Assembly (NCBI GenBank): GCA_025362585.1
Contig: JANYFR010000021.1
Location: 20,019-84,018, forward strand
DNA from: Acidimicrobiales bacterium
GTDB taxonomy: Bacteria > Actinomycetota > Acidimicrobiia > Acidimicrobiales > RAAP-2
Reading direction: 5' to 3'
DNA length: 64,000 nt
Part shown: in pieces, positions 8,056-19,042 of the stretch
Position numbering within the stretch: the first letter of the stretch is position 1
Layout: each line of letters starts with the position of its first letter
Position numbers and translations under genes: made by a program
Notes under the pieces: model-generated
Told to the model about the DNA's origin: nothing
The model's database searches: none
The model's input: the letters and a program-made list of their open reading frames with translations, nothing else

Positions 8056-8580
8056 CTACAGCAGGTGCAGGCCGTCGGGATCGTGGCTGGCGATCGGGAA
8101 TCGGCGCTGGCGAAGGAGTCTCTTAGCCTCCTTCTTCTGATCAGCGTCGAGTCGCTCGATCAACAGGACGCCGTTCAAGTGATCCATCTCGTGTTGAAAG
8201 ATTCGACCCTCGAACTCGTCGGCCTCGATGCTGAGTTCGTTGCCGTCCAGATCGAAGCCCACCAGGTGAACGACGTTGGCCCGAGTGATATCCCAACTGA
8301 GGCCCGGCACCGAGAGGCACCCCTCCTCGTAGGTCCACTCGCCGTCGGTCTCGACGATGACCGGATTGACCACCACGACCGGGCCGTCGCCCTTGTCGTA
8401 AACGAACAGACGCTTCTGCACGCCAACCTGATTCGCCGCGAGTCCGACGCCCGGCGCCTCGTACATCGTCTCAATCATCGTCTCGGCGAGCACGGCCACT
8501 TTGGCGTCGATGTTCTCGATCTCGGTGGTCACCAGGTTCAGCACTGGGTCGCCGTACGTTCGAATGGGCAACGTGTTCAC
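8056..8580 (-). CDS. def: Peptide deformylase
   Basis: Metallohydrolase removing the N-formyl group from nascent proteins. All three family motifs are present in the 174 residues: GVGLAANQVG, EEGCLSVPG (metal Cys) and QHEMDHLNG (two metal His and catalytic Glu). GTG start at 8580, preceded at exactly six bases by a TANNNT box, so a leaderless promoter is likely inside the long minus-strand run. fmt follows immediately. Confidence 0.96.
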   Translation of the reverse strand: MNTLPIRTYGDPVLNLVTTEIENIDAKVAVLAETMIETMYEAPGVGLAANQVGVQKRLFVYDKGDGPVVVVNPVIVETDGEWTYEEGCLSVPGLSWDITRANVVHLVGFDLDGNELSIEADEFEGRIFQHEMDHLNGVLLIERLDADQKKEAKRLLRQRRFPIASHDPDGLHLL

Positions 8581-8586
8581 CCCACT

Positions 8587-8592
8587 ACGATA
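8587..8592 (-). promoter_or_regulatory. -10 box for leaderless def transcript
   Basis: Minus-strand TATCGT, six bases (AGTGGG), then the GTG of def. It lies in the widest gap (41 bases) of the long pyr-to-rib gene run, so def-fmt can be transcribed separately. Confidence 0.5.
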
Positions 8593-8621
8593 CCGCCCGC
8601 CACTTCACGCTTTGACGGGCG

Positions 8622-10328
8622 TTACTGCACCGCGACGCGAAGTTTGGCGAAGGGACGTTGCGCTCGACCCAGCGCGTCCACCAACGTCGCGACGTCCGGC
8701 GCACGCAGCTCGAAGCCCAGCGACGTCGGATGAACGCTCACGTCGCCGCCGAACTGTTCCACGAAGCTCGCCCCGCCCTCTCCCGTCACCTCGGCCCGCG
8801 CGCCAAAGGGTGACGCTCCGAGGTCGCGCGCCGTGGCGACGTCACCCTCGACGATCTCGTCGAAACGACCTCGCTCCAGTGCGCTGATCACCTCGTCGCC
8901 CCCCCGGCGCGTCTGGAGCACCACCAGGCCGCGACCCTCGCGCCGCGAGCCCACCAGCCGACCGGCCTTGCCCACGGCCACCACGGCCTCGCGTCGAGCG
9001 GACTCGCGTGGCGCCAGCAGGTACTGGTCGAAGTCGACGAAGATCACGAGAGCGCTACGACGCACGCGCTGCCAGACCGCCTCGGTACCCACGACCACCC
9101 GTTCGAGGGGTCGCGCCGCCTCGCTCGACGCGGTCAGTTCGCTCACCGGACACGACAACTGGGCGGCGACGTCACGCGCCAGTGTCGTCACGCCTACGCG
9201 CACCCGCTTGAGATTCGTCGCACCACACGTCCGACAGAAGTTGGCCCGCGGCTCGTGGCGCGCCCCACAGGCGAGTTGGTCGCCGAACTCCTCCTCGGCC
9301 TGGGTGCAGTGCGCGCACCGCGCCAACTCTCCGCACGTGCGACAGGCGAAGAGACGTCCGGAGCCGAGGCGTTGCAACACGACCGTCACGGCCAGCGCCT
9401 CGTTCCCGCCCAGGGCCCGATGGGCCGCGTCGAGCGACGGGCGCGACAGCACGCCGTCGTGGGGGTCACTCGTGCGGCGGTCCACGACCTCGAGCCGGGG
9501 CCACCCGCTGGCGACGTCAACCTCAATCTCGTAGGTCCCACGATCGAGCAGGCTCGGCGACGGGACCATCGAGGTACACCACAGGGGGGCGCCGTCACGT
9601 CGGCAGCGCTCGCGGAGCATTGTGACGGCGTCCCAGGTCGGCGCGCCCGTGTTTCGATAGGACTCGTCGTCGGCGTCGACGACCACGGCGCCGGCGACCC
9701 GGGGCACCGGGGCCAGAGCCGCCCCCCTCGATCCCACGACGACCGGCCAGCCCGCGCGCATACGATCCCACTGAGCCTCCCCCGCCGCCACGGCGAGTCC
9801 CCGCTGCTCGAGTCGTCCCCGCAGCCGTTGGGCCCAGGCCTCGGTGGGCACGAGCACGAGGAGAGATCCCTCGCTCGACGACACCCTCGCGTAGGCCCCG
9901 AGGATCAGCGCGAGGGGGTCGGTGTTCGGCGAGACCTGCAGGACCCCCGGGGCGAAGGCCGTGGCGACGTGGGCGACGGCCTCGGCGAGCGGCGCGGAGG
10001 GCGGTGGCGGCGTGATCGTCGTGACGAGTCGGCGCGGTGACGTCGCGATCAAGAGCCGCGAGAGCGGGCTGTACCAGCGCTCGCTGGCCCAGGCGAGCAG
10101 GTCCATGAGCGAGGGGGGCGGCCCGTACCCGAGCCACTTGACGAGCGGTTTCAGCCCCTCACTCCAGACGGCGTCGCCGGTGACCCAGCCCCGCACCGAA
10201 CGATGGTTGAAGTCGACGCGAACGCGGTCGCCGATGCCCACGAGGTCCGTAGCGTCGGTGACCGCGTAGTCGAAGGGTCGGTCGACCGGCGCCACCTCGG
10301 TGACCACCTGCACCGCGCGCGCGGTCAC
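8622..10328 (-). CDS. priA: PriA-like primosomal protein, probably without helicase activity
   Basis: Replication-restart factor of 568 residues; enterobacterial PriA is about 730. The N-terminal DNA-binding region is recognisable (VVTEVAPVDRPFDYAV, GDRVRVDFNHRSVRGWV). The Zn-binding domain keeps CRTCGELARCAHC and later CRTCG. The helicase core is degenerate: there is no Walker A GKT loop, and VVVDADDESYRN stands where DEEH would be. Such reduced PriA proteins are typical of Actinobacteria and are thought to act as fork-loading scaffolds. GTG start at 10328, two bases after metK. Confidence 0.85.
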   Translation of the reverse strand: MTARAVQVVTEVAPVDRPFDYAVTDATDLVGIGDRVRVDFNHRSVRGWVTGDAVWSEGLKPLVKWLGYGPPPSLMDLLAWASERWYSPLSRLLIATSPRRLVTTITPPPPSAPLAEAVAHVATAFAPGVLQVSPNTDPLALILGAYARVSSSEGSLLVLVPTEAWAQRLRGRLEQRGLAVAAGEAQWDRMRAGWPVVVGSRGAALAPVPRVAGAVVVDADDESYRNTGAPTWDAVTMLRERCRRDGAPLWCTSMVPSPSLLDRGTYEIEVDVASGWPRLEVVDRRTSDPHDGVLSRPSLDAAHRALGGNEALAVTVVLQRLGSGRLFACRTCGELARCAHCTQAEEEFGDQLACGARHEPRANFCRTCGATNLKRVRVGVTTLARDVAAQLSCPVSELTASSEAARPLERVVVGTEAVWQRVRRSALVIFVDFDQYLLAPRESARREAVVAVGKAGRLVGSRREGRGLVVLQTRRGGDEVISALERGRFDEIVEGDVATARDLGASPFGARAEVTGEGGASFVEQFGGDVSVHPTSLGFELRAPDVATLVDALGRAQRPFAKLRVAVQ

Positions 10329-10330
10329 TG

Positions 10331-11527
10331 CTAGAGCGACAGTTCCCGGCGCAGTTCGTCGACGCGGGGCGTCTGCTCCCAGGTGAAGCCCTGGTCGCTG
10401 CGCCCGAAGTGGCCGTAGGCGGCGGTGCGTTGATAGACCGGCCGACGCAGGTCCAGGTCTCGAATAATGGCCGCCGGTCGCAGATCAAAGAGCGCGTCGA
10501 CGGCCTTGGCAATCTGCGCGCGGTCGACCCGCTCGGTGCCGAAGGTCTCCACGATCACCGACACCGGACGGGCCACGCCAATGGCGTAGGCCACCTGAAC
10601 CTCGCACCGCTCGGCCGCCCCCGAGGCGACCACGTGCTTCGCGACCCAGCGCGCGGCGTAGGCCCCCGAACGGTCGACCTTCGAGGGGTCCTTGCCCGAG
10701 AAGGCGCCGCCGCCGTGACGGGCCATGCCGCCGTAGGTGTCGACGATGATCTTGCGCCCCGTGAGGCCGGTGTCGGCGTGGGGTCCACCGAGGACGAACT
10801 TGCCCGACGGGTTCACGAAGACTCGCATGGCGCTGGTGTCGAGATCCTGGGGCAGGACCGGCTTGATAACATGCTCGATCAGGTCATTCTTAATCGTCGT
10901 CTGCGAGTCGTAGCCGTCCTCGTGCTGGGTCGAAATGAGGACGGTATCGATCGCCACGGGGCGACCGTCTTCGTAGACCACCGTGACCTGGGTCTTGCCG
11001 TCGGGACGCAGGTAGGGCACCAGACCTGAGTGACGCACCTGGGCGAGGCGCATGGCGAGGCGGTGGGCCAACCATATTGGCAGCGGCATGTAGTCGTCGT
11101 TGTCCTGGCAGGCGTAGCCGAACATCATTCCCTGGTCGCCAGCGCCGAGCGCGTTGAGGCCGTCCTCGCCCCCCGCCCCGGAGCGGTGTTCGAAGGCCGT
11201 GTCGACGCCGTCGGCGATGTCGGGGCTCTGCTTGTCGAGGGCCACGAGGATCCCGCAGCTGCGACCGTCGAAGCCCATATCGCCATCGTTGTAACCAATG
11301 TCGATGATGGTCTGGCGCGCCAACTGGTTGATGTCGACGTAGGCAGTCGTGGTGATCTCGCCGGCGACCACGCACAGTCCGGTCGTGAGCAACGTCTCGC
11401 AAGCGACTCGGGCCGTGGGGTCTTGGCTGAGAATGGCGTCGAGCACCGCGTCCGAGACCTGATCGGCGATCTTGTCCGGGTGGCCTTCGGTCACCGACTC
11501 CGAGGTGAAGAGAGTGCGGTCGCTCAT
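10331..11527 (-). CDS. metK: S-adenosylmethionine synthetase
   Basis: Makes SAM from methionine and ATP. The 398-residue protein shows [20 protein letters not shown], the ATP motif [12 protein letters not shown] and the P-loop-like [19 protein letters not shown] at 11527 overlaps the coaBC stop (ATGA). There is no space for a SAM riboswitch upstream, so expression follows the operon. Confidence 0.97.
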   Translation of the reverse strand: MSDRTLFTSESVTEGHPDKIADQVSDAVLDAILSQDPTARVACETLLTTGLCVVAGEITTTAYVDINQLARQTIIDIGYNDGDMGFDGRSCGILVALDKQSPDIADGVDTAFEHRSGAGGEDGLNALGAGDQGMMFGYACQDNDDYMPLPIWLAHRLAMRLAQVRHSGLVPYLRPDGKTQVTVVYEDGRPVAIDTVLISTQHEDGYDSQTTIKNDLIEHVIKPVLPQDLDTSAMRVFVNPSGKFVLGGPHADTGLTGRKIIVDTYGGMARHGGGAFSGKDPSKVDRSGAYAARWVAKHVVASGAAERCEVQVAYAIGVARPVSVIVETFGTERVDRAQIAKAVDALFDLRPAAIIRDLDLRRPVYQRTAAYGHFGRSDQGFTWEQTPRVDELRRELSL

Positions 11528-12756
11528 GTGGCTCCTTGCGATAGCAGTGAGGCCACCCTAGTCAAAATGGCAAGCGAAATCGCCGCTTTGGACCGTAGCG
11601 ACACGGTCTCGGCGACCTCGTGACGATCGAGCAGCGTCACTTCATTGGTCGCGTGCTCGAAGCCCACGTGGGGCGCGGCGACGTCGTTGACGACGAGCAG
11701 GTCAACGCCCTTGGCGCGCAGCTTGGCGAGCGCCTGCGCCACCACGTCACTGGTCTCGGCGGCGAAGCCCACGATGACCTGGCCGGGGTGACGCCTCGCG
11801 ACGAGGTCGCCTAGAACGTCCTTGGTCGCGACGAAGTCGAGCTGGGGCACCCCGAGGTGCCTCTTCAGCTTCTCGTCCGATGCCTCGACGGTGAAATCCG
11901 CGACCGCGGCCGCCATGATCACGCAGTCGGCGTCGTCGGTGCGCTGGAGCATCGCGGCGTGCAACTCTGCCGCGGTCTGCACCGCGACGACGTCAATCGA
12001 GCGCACCGTGTCGAGGGCGAGAGGCAGGTCGACGGTGGTCACGAGCGTCACCCGGGCCCCGAGTCGGTGCGCCACTTCAGCCAGGGCGTAGCCCTGACGA
12101 CCCGACGAGCGGTTAGTGATGACCCGCACCGGGTCGATCGGTTCACGAGTGCCGCCAGCGCTGATGAGCACGTGACGACCCGAGAGCGGGCCACGATAGC
12201 CACGTACGATGCGCTCGATCAGCATGAAGATGTCGTCAGGTTCGGGCATCCGACCCGTACCGGCGTCGCCGCCGGCGAGTGGCCCCGTGGCCGGTTCCAA
12301 AACGAGCACGCCGCGTCGGCGCAACGTCGCCACGTTCTCCTGGACCGAGGGCTGTTCCCACATTTCAGTGTGCATCGCCGGACAGAGCAGCACGGGCGCG
12401 CGCGTCGCGAGCAACGTCGCGCAAAGCAGGTCGTCGGCGAGACCCATCGCGTAGCGCGCGATGAGGTGCGCGGTCGCGGGCGCCACGACCACGAGGTCGG
12501 CGCTTTGGCCGAGGGAGGTGTGGGGAATGGGCGTCGTCGCGTCGCCAAAGAGATCGGTACGCGCGGGCTCACTGGCGAGCGCCGAGAAGGTGACGGCGCC
12601 GACGAAACGCGTGGCGTCGGGAGTGAGGATCGGGGCCACGTGGTAACCGGCGTCGCGCAGTCGGCGCAGCAACTCAACGGACTTGTAGGCGGCGATGCCG
12701 CCGGCGACCCCTAGGACAATTCGTGGTGGCGACGAATTAGGCGTCGCGGAGGGCAT
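11524..12756 (-). CDS. coaBC: Phosphopantothenoylcysteine synthetase/decarboxylase
   Basis: Two steps of coenzyme A synthesis in one protein. The N-terminal flavin decarboxylase has [18 protein letters not shown], the active-site His in IPHTSLG, and CPAMHTEMW. The C-terminal CTP-dependent synthetase has [29 protein letters not shown] and [13 protein letters not shown] at 12756 (410 residues) lies 20 bases inside the end of rpoZ. An upstream in-frame codon at 12777 only adds non-conserved residues. Confidence 0.95.
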   Translation of the reverse strand: MPSATPNSSPPRIVLGVAGGIAAYKSVELLRRLRDAGYHVAPILTPDATRFVGAVTFSALASEPARTDLFGDATTPIPHTSLGQSADLVVVAPATAHLIARYAMGLADDLLCATLLATRAPVLLCPAMHTEMWEQPSVQENVATLRRRGVLVLEPATGPLAGGDAGTGRMPEPDDIFMLIERIVRGYRGPLSGRHVLISAGGTREPIDPVRVITNRSSGRQGYALAEVAHRLGARVTLVTTVDLPLALDTVRSIDVVAVQTAAELHAAMLQRTDDADCVIMAAAVADFTVEASDEKLKRHLGVPQLDFVATKDVLGDLVARRHPGQVIVGFAAETSDVVAQALAKLRAKGVDLLVVNDVAAPHVGFEHATNEVTLLDRHEVAETVSLRSKAAISLAILTRVASLLSQGAT

Positions 12757-13090
12757 CGGTGAAGGCGTCCAGGTCACTGTTGGCGTCCTGGCGAGCCTGC
12801 TCGAGGGCCTCCGCCTGGAGCCGCTCGTCTTCGAGCTCCGCCACGGTCGGACGGTGGAACTCCAGTTTGCCCTGGTAGAGCTCCTCCATCGCGAGTGACA
12901 GCGACTTGTTGGACATCGAGGCTACCTGGGGTGGAATGAGAGCGCCGTGGCCCGAACCGAGACCGTTGTAGTACTCATTGATCTCGCGGGCGCGAATCGC
13001 CGACACGGCCACCAGCGTGAACTTGGAGTCGCCGACCTTGTGCAGGAGCGACTCGATGGGTGGGTCGACGAGTGTGGGACGTTCGGCCAT
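12737..13090 (-). CDS. rpoZ: RNA polymerase omega subunit
   Basis: Small subunit that stabilises beta-prime assembly. The 117 residues include PPIESLLHKVGDSKFTLVAVSAIRAREINEYY, the conserved omega core with the RARQIN-like motif. In place of a canonical long acidic tail it has a Glu/Asp-rich helix (AELEDERLQAEALEQARQD). gmk precedes it by five bases and coaBC overlaps it; gmk-rpoZ-coaBC-metK-priA is a conserved actinobacterial arrangement. Confidence 0.94.
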   Translation of the reverse strand: MAERPTLVDPPIESLLHKVGDSKFTLVAVSAIRAREINEYYNGLGSGHGALIPPQVASMSNKSLSLAMEELYQGKLEFHRPTVAELEDERLQAEALEQARQDANSDLDAFTDALRDA

Positions 13091-13095
13091 GATAT

Positions 13096-13671
13096 TCAGT
13101 CCTTTTTCGAGGGGTCTCGCCGGCGCTGACGAAGTTCTTCCAGTATAGAGAGGATTTCGCCGGTCGCAGTGCCGAGGTCGTCGTTCACGACCTCGTAGGA
13201 GGCCAGTTCACGGCCCCGAGCCAGTTCGCGGGGCGTACTGGAGAGACGAAACTTCACGTGCTCCTCGTGATCGCCCCTCGCGCGCAGTCGCTCTTCGAGC
13301 TCTTCGAGCGAGGGCGGCATGATGAGAAACACCACGGTGTCCGAAACCTTTTGTCGCACCTGCTCGGCGCCCTGCACCTCGATTTCCAACAGAACGTCAC
13401 GGCCGACGGGCGCGTCGGGCACCGGCGTGCCGTACAGGTTCTCGTTGAACTCCGCCCACTCGAGAAACTTTTCGTCAGCGACGGCACGCTCGAAAGTGGG
13501 GCGGTCGACGAAGTGATACTCGTTGCCGTCCTCGGTATCGCGCCGCGTTCTCGTCGTCCAACTCTGGGACAGCCACAGTTGTTCGTCGGCGTCGATCAGA
13601 CGCTGCGCGAGGGTGCCCTTGCCTACCCCGCCGGGGCCGATGAGAACCACCAACAGTGGTTTAGCGGACAA
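13096..13671 (-). CDS. gmk: Guanylate kinase
   Basis: Phosphorylates GMP to GDP with ATP. The 191-residue P-loop kinase has LIGPGGVGKGTLAQRL, the GMP-binding SWTTRTRRDTEDG-x-x-YHFV, and lid residues LEIEVQGAEQVRQ. The start is TTG at 13671, inside the last 11 bases of mihF; no strong ribosome-binding site is seen, so coupling is probable. The mihF-gmk-rpoZ order is typical for the phylum. Confidence 0.95.
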   Translation of the reverse strand: MSAKPLLVVLIGPGGVGKGTLAQRLIDADEQLWLSQSWTTRTRRDTEDGNEYHFVDRPTFERAVADEKFLEWAEFNENLYGTPVPDAPVGRDVLLEIEVQGAEQVRQKVSDTVVFLIMPPSLEELEERLRARGDHEEHVKFRLSSTPRELARGRELASYEVVNDDLGTATGEILSILEELRQRRRDPSKKD

Positions 13672-13984
13672 GGGCTCGAAAGAGTTCGACGCGCTGCTTA
13701 GGACCGAGCCCTCGAATGCGTCGCGTCTGGGCGATCGAGGCGTTGCGCATAATCCGCTCGGCCTTCACCTCGCCAATCGCCGGGAGTGCGCTAATTAAGT
13801 CGTAGGCGCGCATCTGGGCCACGCACTCCTCGCGCGCCGCGAGTTCGAACAACTCCTCGAGGGAGAGTTCGCCCGACTTCACCATTCGCTTCACTTCGGC
13901 GCGACGGCGTCGGTTCGCCACCGCGAGACGCGACGCCTCAACACGCTGCTCTTGCGACAGGGTTGGCGGGGTCGGGCTCACCAT
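13661..13984 (-). CDS. mihF: Actinobacterial integration host factor (mIHF type)
   Basis: Nucleoid-associated protein unrelated to HU/IHF, found only in Actinobacteria. The 107-residue protein has a helical N-terminus (LAVANRRRRAEVKRMVKSGEL), then a helix-two-turn-helix DNA-binding core (MRAYDLISALPAIGEVKAERIM, IAQTRRIRGLGPKQR), the signature of mIHF. It lies directly upstream of gmk as in mycobacteria and Streptomyces and is a good phylum marker. Confidence 0.94.
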   Translation of the reverse strand: MVSPTPPTLSQEQRVEASRLAVANRRRRAEVKRMVKSGELSLEELFELAAREECVAQMRAYDLISALPAIGEVKAERIMRNASIAQTRRIRGLGPKQRVELFRALVR

Positions 13985-14014
13985 TTCAGATTACCCCCTT
14001 AGTGCAACTTCTGT

Positions 14015-14851
14015 TCAGGGCAGCGCTTGACTGAGATCATCGCGCCAACGGCGCGCCGCGTCGCGCAGACCGGCGCGGTCGGGGCCGGCCTGGAGTATCG
14101 CTCGGCTGACGCTCGGCAACACGGTACCGGGCGGACAGCGTTCGAAGAGCCTCGCCACGTGGTCGGCGGTCGCCCCCTGGGCTCCAACACCGGGCACGAG
14201 AAATGGGCCCCCGACCGTCGCCAAATCGAAGAGCGGGCGGTCTCGCGTCGCACCGAGCACCACGCCAATCACGCCTCGACCATCGGCGCGTTGATTCAGT
14301 TCGGCGATGGAACGTAGTACCAACTCCTGGACCCGCTCGTTACTGGCGGTGCGCGCGCTCTGGAGCGCCCGTCCCTCGTCGTTGCTGGTGGCGGCGAGCA
14401 CGAAGACCCCTCGACCGGACTCGGCGGCGAGATCGAAGAGCGGGCTCAACGCGCCGACCCCCAGATACGGGCTCGTGGTCACCGCGTCGGCGCGCAGCGG
14501 CGAGCGATCGCTCAACCACGCGTCGGCGTAGCCGACGTTCGACCCCGCCACGTCGCCGCGCTTGGCGTCGGCAACGACCAAGACGCCGGCGTCGCGGGCG
14601 TCGTCGAGGAGCCGTTCGAGCACGCGGTAGCCGGCGGCGCCAAAGCGCTCGAAGAAGGCGACCTGCGGCTTGATGGCGGCCGCCGTGTCGATCACCGCGT
14701 CGAGCACGGCGAGAGCGCAGAACTCGAGGCCCTCGACCGAGTCGGGCCGGTCCCACGATTCGAGCAGCTGTCGACTCGGGTCGATACCGACGCAGAGCGG
14801 TCCGAGGCTTCGTACCCGATCGAAGAGACGAACGGCGAACGGCTCACCCAT
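14015..14851 (-). CDS. pyrF: Orotidine 5'-phosphate decarboxylase, group 2 type
   Basis: Last step to UMP. The 278-residue barrel has the long actinobacterial-type form, with LCVGIDPSRQLLESW, AIKPQVAFFERFGAAG, the catalytic VVADAKRGDVAGSNVGYADAWL (Asp-Lys-Asp cluster) and PGVGAQGAT for phosphate binding. The start overlaps the end of pyrD by eight bases. It closes the pyrimidine part of the operon. Confidence 0.95.
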   Translation of the reverse strand: MGEPFAVRLFDRVRSLGPLCVGIDPSRQLLESWDRPDSVEGLEFCALAVLDAVIDTAAAIKPQVAFFERFGAAGYRVLERLLDDARDAGVLVVADAKRGDVAGSNVGYADAWLSDRSPLRADAVTTSPYLGVGALSPLFDLAAESGRGVFVLAATSNDEGRALQSARTASNERVQELVLRSIAELNQRADGRGVIGVVLGATRDRPLFDLATVGGPFLVPGVGAQGATADHVARLFERCPPGTVLPSVSRAILQAGPDRAGLRDAARRWRDDLSQALP

Positions 14852-15752
14852 GGGCCGCTCCGACGAGTTCGCCGACCCGGTCGACGCCGTGGCGCTTCAT
14901 CCAGTGCACGAGGCCCCGCAGCACGACCCACGGCGCCCGAGGGTCGGCGAAGGTCGCCGTACCGACTTGCACGGCGTTGGCCCCGGCCATGAGCATCGCG
15001 ACCGCGTCCTCGCCACTGGCGACGCCACCCACCCCGACGATCGAGCAGTTCGGGTAGGCCACGCGACAGTCGTACACGGCGCGCAGCGCCACGGGCAATA
15101 TGCCCGGTCCACTGACTCCGCCGCCACCGTTGCCCAGCGTCGGGCGGCGCCGTTCGACGTCAATGCCGAGACCGAGCACCGTGTTCACGAGTACCAGGGC
15201 CTCGGCGCCGGCGTCGAGGGCGGCGCCGGCGATCTCGACGAGGTCGGGTGTGTTAGGGCTGAGTTTCACCCAGAGTGGGACCCCCGCGACGGCCGCGGCG
15301 CGCACGATCTCGGCGGTGGCGCTCGCCGAGTGTGCGAACATCGACGAACGGCTTTCCAGGTTCGGACAGCTGGCGTTGACCTCGAGCGCCACGACCGCTG
15401 CGCCCCGGAGACTCTCGGCGGCCTCAGCGAACTCGGCCACGCTGCGCCCCCATATCGAGCCAACGACGACGGCGCCGTGCGCCGCGAGTCCCGGGAGGTA
15501 CGTCGCGCGCCACGCGGCGACCCCCGGTCCCGCGAGGCCCACCGAGTTGAGCAGGTGCGCACCCGACGACGCCACGCGCGGCGGGGGGTTCCCCTCCCAG
15601 GCAAAGGCCGCGAGCGATTTGGTGACAACCGCACCGAGCTCGGCGAGATCGCCGTAGCCGGCCAGCTCGTCGCCGTAGCCCGAGGTACCTGCCGCGGTCA
15701 GCACTGGCGCCCGCAGGGTGATGGAACCAACGTCGCACGTCACGTCACTCAT
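14844..15752 (-). CDS. pyrD: Dihydroorotate dehydrogenase, class 1B catalytic type
   Basis: Flavoenzyme oxidising dihydroorotate to orotate. From ATG at 15752 (overlapping the carB stop as ATGA) it is 302 residues. It has [30 protein letters not shown], the catalytic-loop Cys in [11 protein letters not shown] (class 1, not the Ser of class 2), [14 protein letters not shown] and [27 protein letters not shown]. Class 1B enzymes normally pair with the PyrK Fe-S subunit, but no pyrK is adjacent or elsewhere in the window, so the electron acceptor is open. Confidence 0.92.
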   Translation of the reverse strand: MSDVTCDVGSITLRAPVLTAAGTSGYGDELAGYGDLAELGAVVTKSLAAFAWEGNPPPRVASSGAHLLNSVGLAGPGVAAWRATYLPGLAAHGAVVVGSIWGRSVAEFAEAAESLRGAAVVALEVNASCPNLESRSSMFAHSASATAEIVRAAAVAGVPLWVKLSPNTPDLVEIAGAALDAGAEALVLVNTVLGLGIDVERRRPTLGNGGGGVSGPGILPVALRAVYDCRVAYPNCSIVGVGGVASGEDAVAMLMAGANAVQVGTATFADPRAPWVVLRGLVHWMKRHGVDRVGELVGAAHG

Positions 15753-18700
15753 CGGTGCAACTCCTGGAGTGACCGCACTCGCCATCCGTGTTCGCGGCTG
15801 TCCGCGATACCCTTGGCCGCCGCGAAACCGGCACTGAGCGTGGTGAGACAGGGCACCGCGTGCCCGACGCAGGTGGTGCGGATCAGTGCGCCGTCGGCGC
15901 GCGCGCCGCCACCCGACGGAGTGTTCACCACGAGGTGGACGTCGCCAGCAACAATCATCGAGACCGCGTCGACGCCGAGATCGGTGAGGCCGACCTTGCC
16001 AACCAGGGTGGCGACTGGCACGTCGTGCGCGCGCAGGTAGCCAGCGGTGCCGACGGTGGCGGCGATAGTGAAGCCCAGTAGCGCGAACTGGCGGGCGAGG
16101 ACCAAACCCTGAACCTTGTCGCTATCGGCCAGGGACATGAAGATCTGACCTTCGTCGGGCAGGCGGGAGCCGGCGGCCAGCTGGGCCTTGGCGAAGGCGA
16201 TGCCGAAACTCTCCCCGACGCCCATGACCTCACCGGTCGAACGCATCTCGGGACCGAGAATGATGTCCACTCCCGGGAATCGACTGAAGGGCAGAACGGC
16301 CTCTTTCACGCAGACGTAGCCGGGCGGCGACACGTCGGTCGGCACCACGCCGAGAGTGCGCAACTCGCGCAACGACTGACCCATCATGACTCGTACGGCC
16401 ACCTCGGCCACGGCGACGCCCGTTGCCTTGGCGACGAACGGAACGGTTCGACTGGCCCGTGGGTTTGCCTCGAGCACGAAGAGCTCCTCGTGCTTCACCG
16501 CGTACTGCACGTTGACGAGGCCGACGACGGCGAGCGCCTCGGCGATCTTCGCGGTGCTGGCGCGCAGTTCGCCGAGCACCGCGTCGCTCAGCGTCTGGGG
16601 CGGCAGCGCGCACGCCGAGTCCCCCGAGTGGACGCCGGCCTCTTCGACGTGCTCCATCACCCCCGCGATGAAGACCTCACCGGACTGGTCGCGAACGGCG
16701 TCGACGTCGACCTCGATCGCGTCCTCCAAGAAACTGTCGATCAGGATCGGTCGATTCGCCGACACGCCCCCTTCGCGCGCGAGGGACCCGCGGGCGCTCG
16801 TGAGATCATCCATGACGCGGGCCAGTGCGACGTCGTCGTAGACGATCTCCATCGCCCGACCACCGAGCACGTAACTCGGCCGCACGAGTACGGGGTACCC
16901 AATGCGACGAACGATGGCCTTGGCCTCACCCAGGGTGAGCGCGACGTCGCCCGGCGGTTGGCGCAGGCCCAGCGCCGAACAGATCGCCGACCACTGTGCG
17001 CGGTCCTCGGCGGCGTCGATCGAAGCCACCGGAGTCCCGAGGACGAGCGCCGGATCGAGGGAGTGCGAGAGTTTGAGTGGGGTCTGGCCGCCGAGTGAGA
17101 CGATGACGCCGACTACGCGCGCGCCGTCGACGCAGGCGGCCTGTTCGGCACTGATCACCTCGGCGACGTCGTGGGCGGTGAGGGGCTCGAAGTACAAGCG
17201 GTCCGACGTCGAATAGTCGGTCGACACGGTCTCGGGGTTGCAGTTCACCATCACGGTCTCGTACTCCATGGCGCGAAGCGCCATCGCCGCGTGCACGCAG
17301 CAGTAGTCGAATTCGATCCCCTGGCCAATGCGATTCGGTCCCGAACCGAGGATGATCACGCGATCGCGTGCCGAAGGCTGCACCTCGGTCGTGTCTTCGT
17401 AGGTGCTGTAGTGATAGGGCGTGGACGCTTCGAACTCGGCCGCGCACGTATCGACTGTCTTGAAGACCGTGGGGACGCCGGCCCTGCGACGTAACGCCGT
17501 CACGTCCGAGTCGCGTCGGCCCGTGAGATCGGCGATCTGGGGATCGGAGAATCCCCACTGCTTGAATCGTCGCCACCCTCGCGCGTCGAGCCCTTCGAGA
17601 TCGAGGTCGGGCGTCAGTTCGCGCTCGCGCTCGACGATAGCGACGAGTTGGTGAATGAACCAGGGGTCAATGCGGGTGCGCGCGGCGACCTCCTCCATCG
17701 AGGCACCCCGCCACAGCACCTCGTGGAGCGCGAAGAGTCGCTCCGGCGTCGCTACCTCGCAGAGGCGCCAGAGTGCTGTCTCGTCGAGGTCGGTGAACTC
17801 CGAGGCGCTCCCGAGTGCGAACCCGGCGCGACCCTGTTCGAGGGACCGCACCGCCTTTTGCAGTGACTCCGCGAAGTTGCGTCCAATGGCCATCACTTCG
17901 CCGACGGACTGCATTCGAGTACCGAGCTCGGGCGTCGAACCCGGCAGCTTCTCAAAGGCCCAGCGCGGAATCTTGGTGACGACGTAGTCAATGGCCGGTT
18001 CGAAGCTGGCCGGTGTCACTCGCGTGATGTCATTCTGAATTTCGTCGAGGGTGTAGCCGACCGCGAGTCGCGCGGCGATTTTGGCGATCGGGAATCCGGT
18101 CGCCTTGGACGCGAGTGCGCTCGATCGACTGACGCGAGGATTCATCTCGATGACCAGACGTTCGCCATCGAGCGGGTTGACCGCGAACTGGACGTTCGAA
18201 CCACCGGTCTCGACCCCCACCCGGCGCAACACGGCAAAGGCGTCATCGCGCATGGCCTGGAATTCGACGTCCGAGAGGGTCTGGGCGGGGGCGACGGTGA
18301 TCGAGTCACCGGTGTGCACGCCCATGGGATCGAAGTTTTCGATACTACAGATGACGACGCAGTTGTCGGCGACGTCGCGCATCACCTCGAGCTCGAACTC
18401 CTTCCAACCGGCAATCGACCGCTCGACGAGAATTTCGCGAATCGGCGACGCCGCCAGACCCTCTTCGGCGAGGCGTCGAAAGGTTTCGATCTCGTGGGCG
18501 ATGCCGGTACCGGCCCCGCCGAGGATGTAACTCGGGCGCACGATGATCGGCCATCCGATGCGTTCGACGACCGCGATCGCTTCGTCGATGGTACGCGCGA
18601 ATCCCGATTCGGGTACCGCGAGGTTGATGTCGGCCATCGCGGCCTTGAAGAGCTCGCGGTCCTCGGCGGTCGCGATCGCCTCGGGCCTGGCCCCAATTAC

Positions 18701-19042
18701 TTCGACACCGAGCCGATCGATGACGCCGCGCCGCACCAGTTCCATCGTCAAATTGAGCGCCGTCTGTCCTCCGAGGGTCGCGAGCAACGCGTCGGGCCGT
18801 TCGCGCTCCAGTATGTCGGTGACCACATCGGCGTCGAGCGGCTCGATGTAGGTGACGTCGGCGGTCACGGGGTCGGTCATGATCGTCGCGGGATTCGAAT
18901 TTACGAGAATGACGCGGAAACCGTCGGCGCGCAGGACCTGGCAGGCCTGGGTCCCCGAGTAGTCAAACTCACAGGCCTGGCCAATGACGATGGGACCCGA
19001 TCCGATGACCATGATCGACTCGATGTCACGACGACGGGGCAT
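15749..19042 (-). CDS. carB: Carbamoyl-phosphate synthase large subunit
   Basis: Makes carbamoyl phosphate from bicarbonate, ammonia and two ATP. The 1097-residue protein holds two homologous synthetase halves: [22 protein letters not shown] at the N-terminus, and [21 protein letters not shown] with [14 protein letters not shown] in the second half. A C-terminal MGS-like regulatory domain ([21 protein letters not shown]) ends it. Start and stop overlap carA and pyrD. The length is normal and both ATP-grasp sites look intact. Confidence 0.97.
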   Translation of the reverse strand: MPRRRDIESIMVIGSGPIVIGQACEFDYSGTQACQVLRADGFRVILVNSNPATIMTDPVTADVTYIEPLDADVVTDILERERPDALLATLGGQTALNLTMELVRRGVIDRLGVEVIGARPEAIATAEDRELFKAAMADINLAVPESGFARTIDEAIAVVERIGWPIIVRPSYILGGAGTGIAHEIETFRRLAEEGLAASPIREILVERSIAGWKEFELEVMRDVADNCVVICSIENFDPMGVHTGDSITVAPAQTLSDVEFQAMRDDAFAVLRRVGVETGGSNVQFAVNPLDGERLVIEMNPRVSRSSALASKATGFPIAKIAARLAVGYTLDEIQNDITRVTPASFEPAIDYVVTKIPRWAFEKLPGSTPELGTRMQSVGEVMAIGRNFAESLQKAVRSLEQGRAGFALGSASEFTDLDETALWRLCEVATPERLFALHEVLWRGASMEEVAARTRIDPWFIHQLVAIVERERELTPDLDLEGLDARGWRRFKQWGFSDPQIADLTGRRDSDVTALRRRAGVPTVFKTVDTCAAEFEASTPYHYSTYEDTTEVQPSARDRVIILGSGPNRIGQGIEFDYCCVHAAMALRAMEYETVMVNCNPETVSTDYSTSDRLYFEPLTAHDVAEVISAEQAACVDGARVVGVIVSLGGQTPLKLSHSLDPALVLGTPVASIDAAEDRAQWSAICSALGLRQPPGDVALTLGEAKAIVRRIGYPVLVRPSYVLGGRAMEIVYDDVALARVMDDLTSARGSLAREGGVSANRPILIDSFLEDAIEVDVDAVRDQSGEVFIAGVMEHVEEAGVHSGDSACALPPQTLSDAVLGELRASTAKIAEALAVVGLVNVQYAVKHEELFVLEANPRASRTVPFVAKATGVAVAEVAVRVMMGQSLRELRTLGVVPTDVSPPGYVCVKEAVLPFSRFPGVDIILGPEMRSTGEVMGVGESFGIAFAKAQLAAGSRLPDEGQIFMSLADSDKVQGLVLARQFALLGFTIAATVGTAGYLRAHDVPVATLVGKVGLTDLGVDAVSMIVAGDVHLVVNTPSGGGARADGALIRTTCVGHAVPCLTTLSAGFAAAKGIADSREHGWRVRSLQELHR

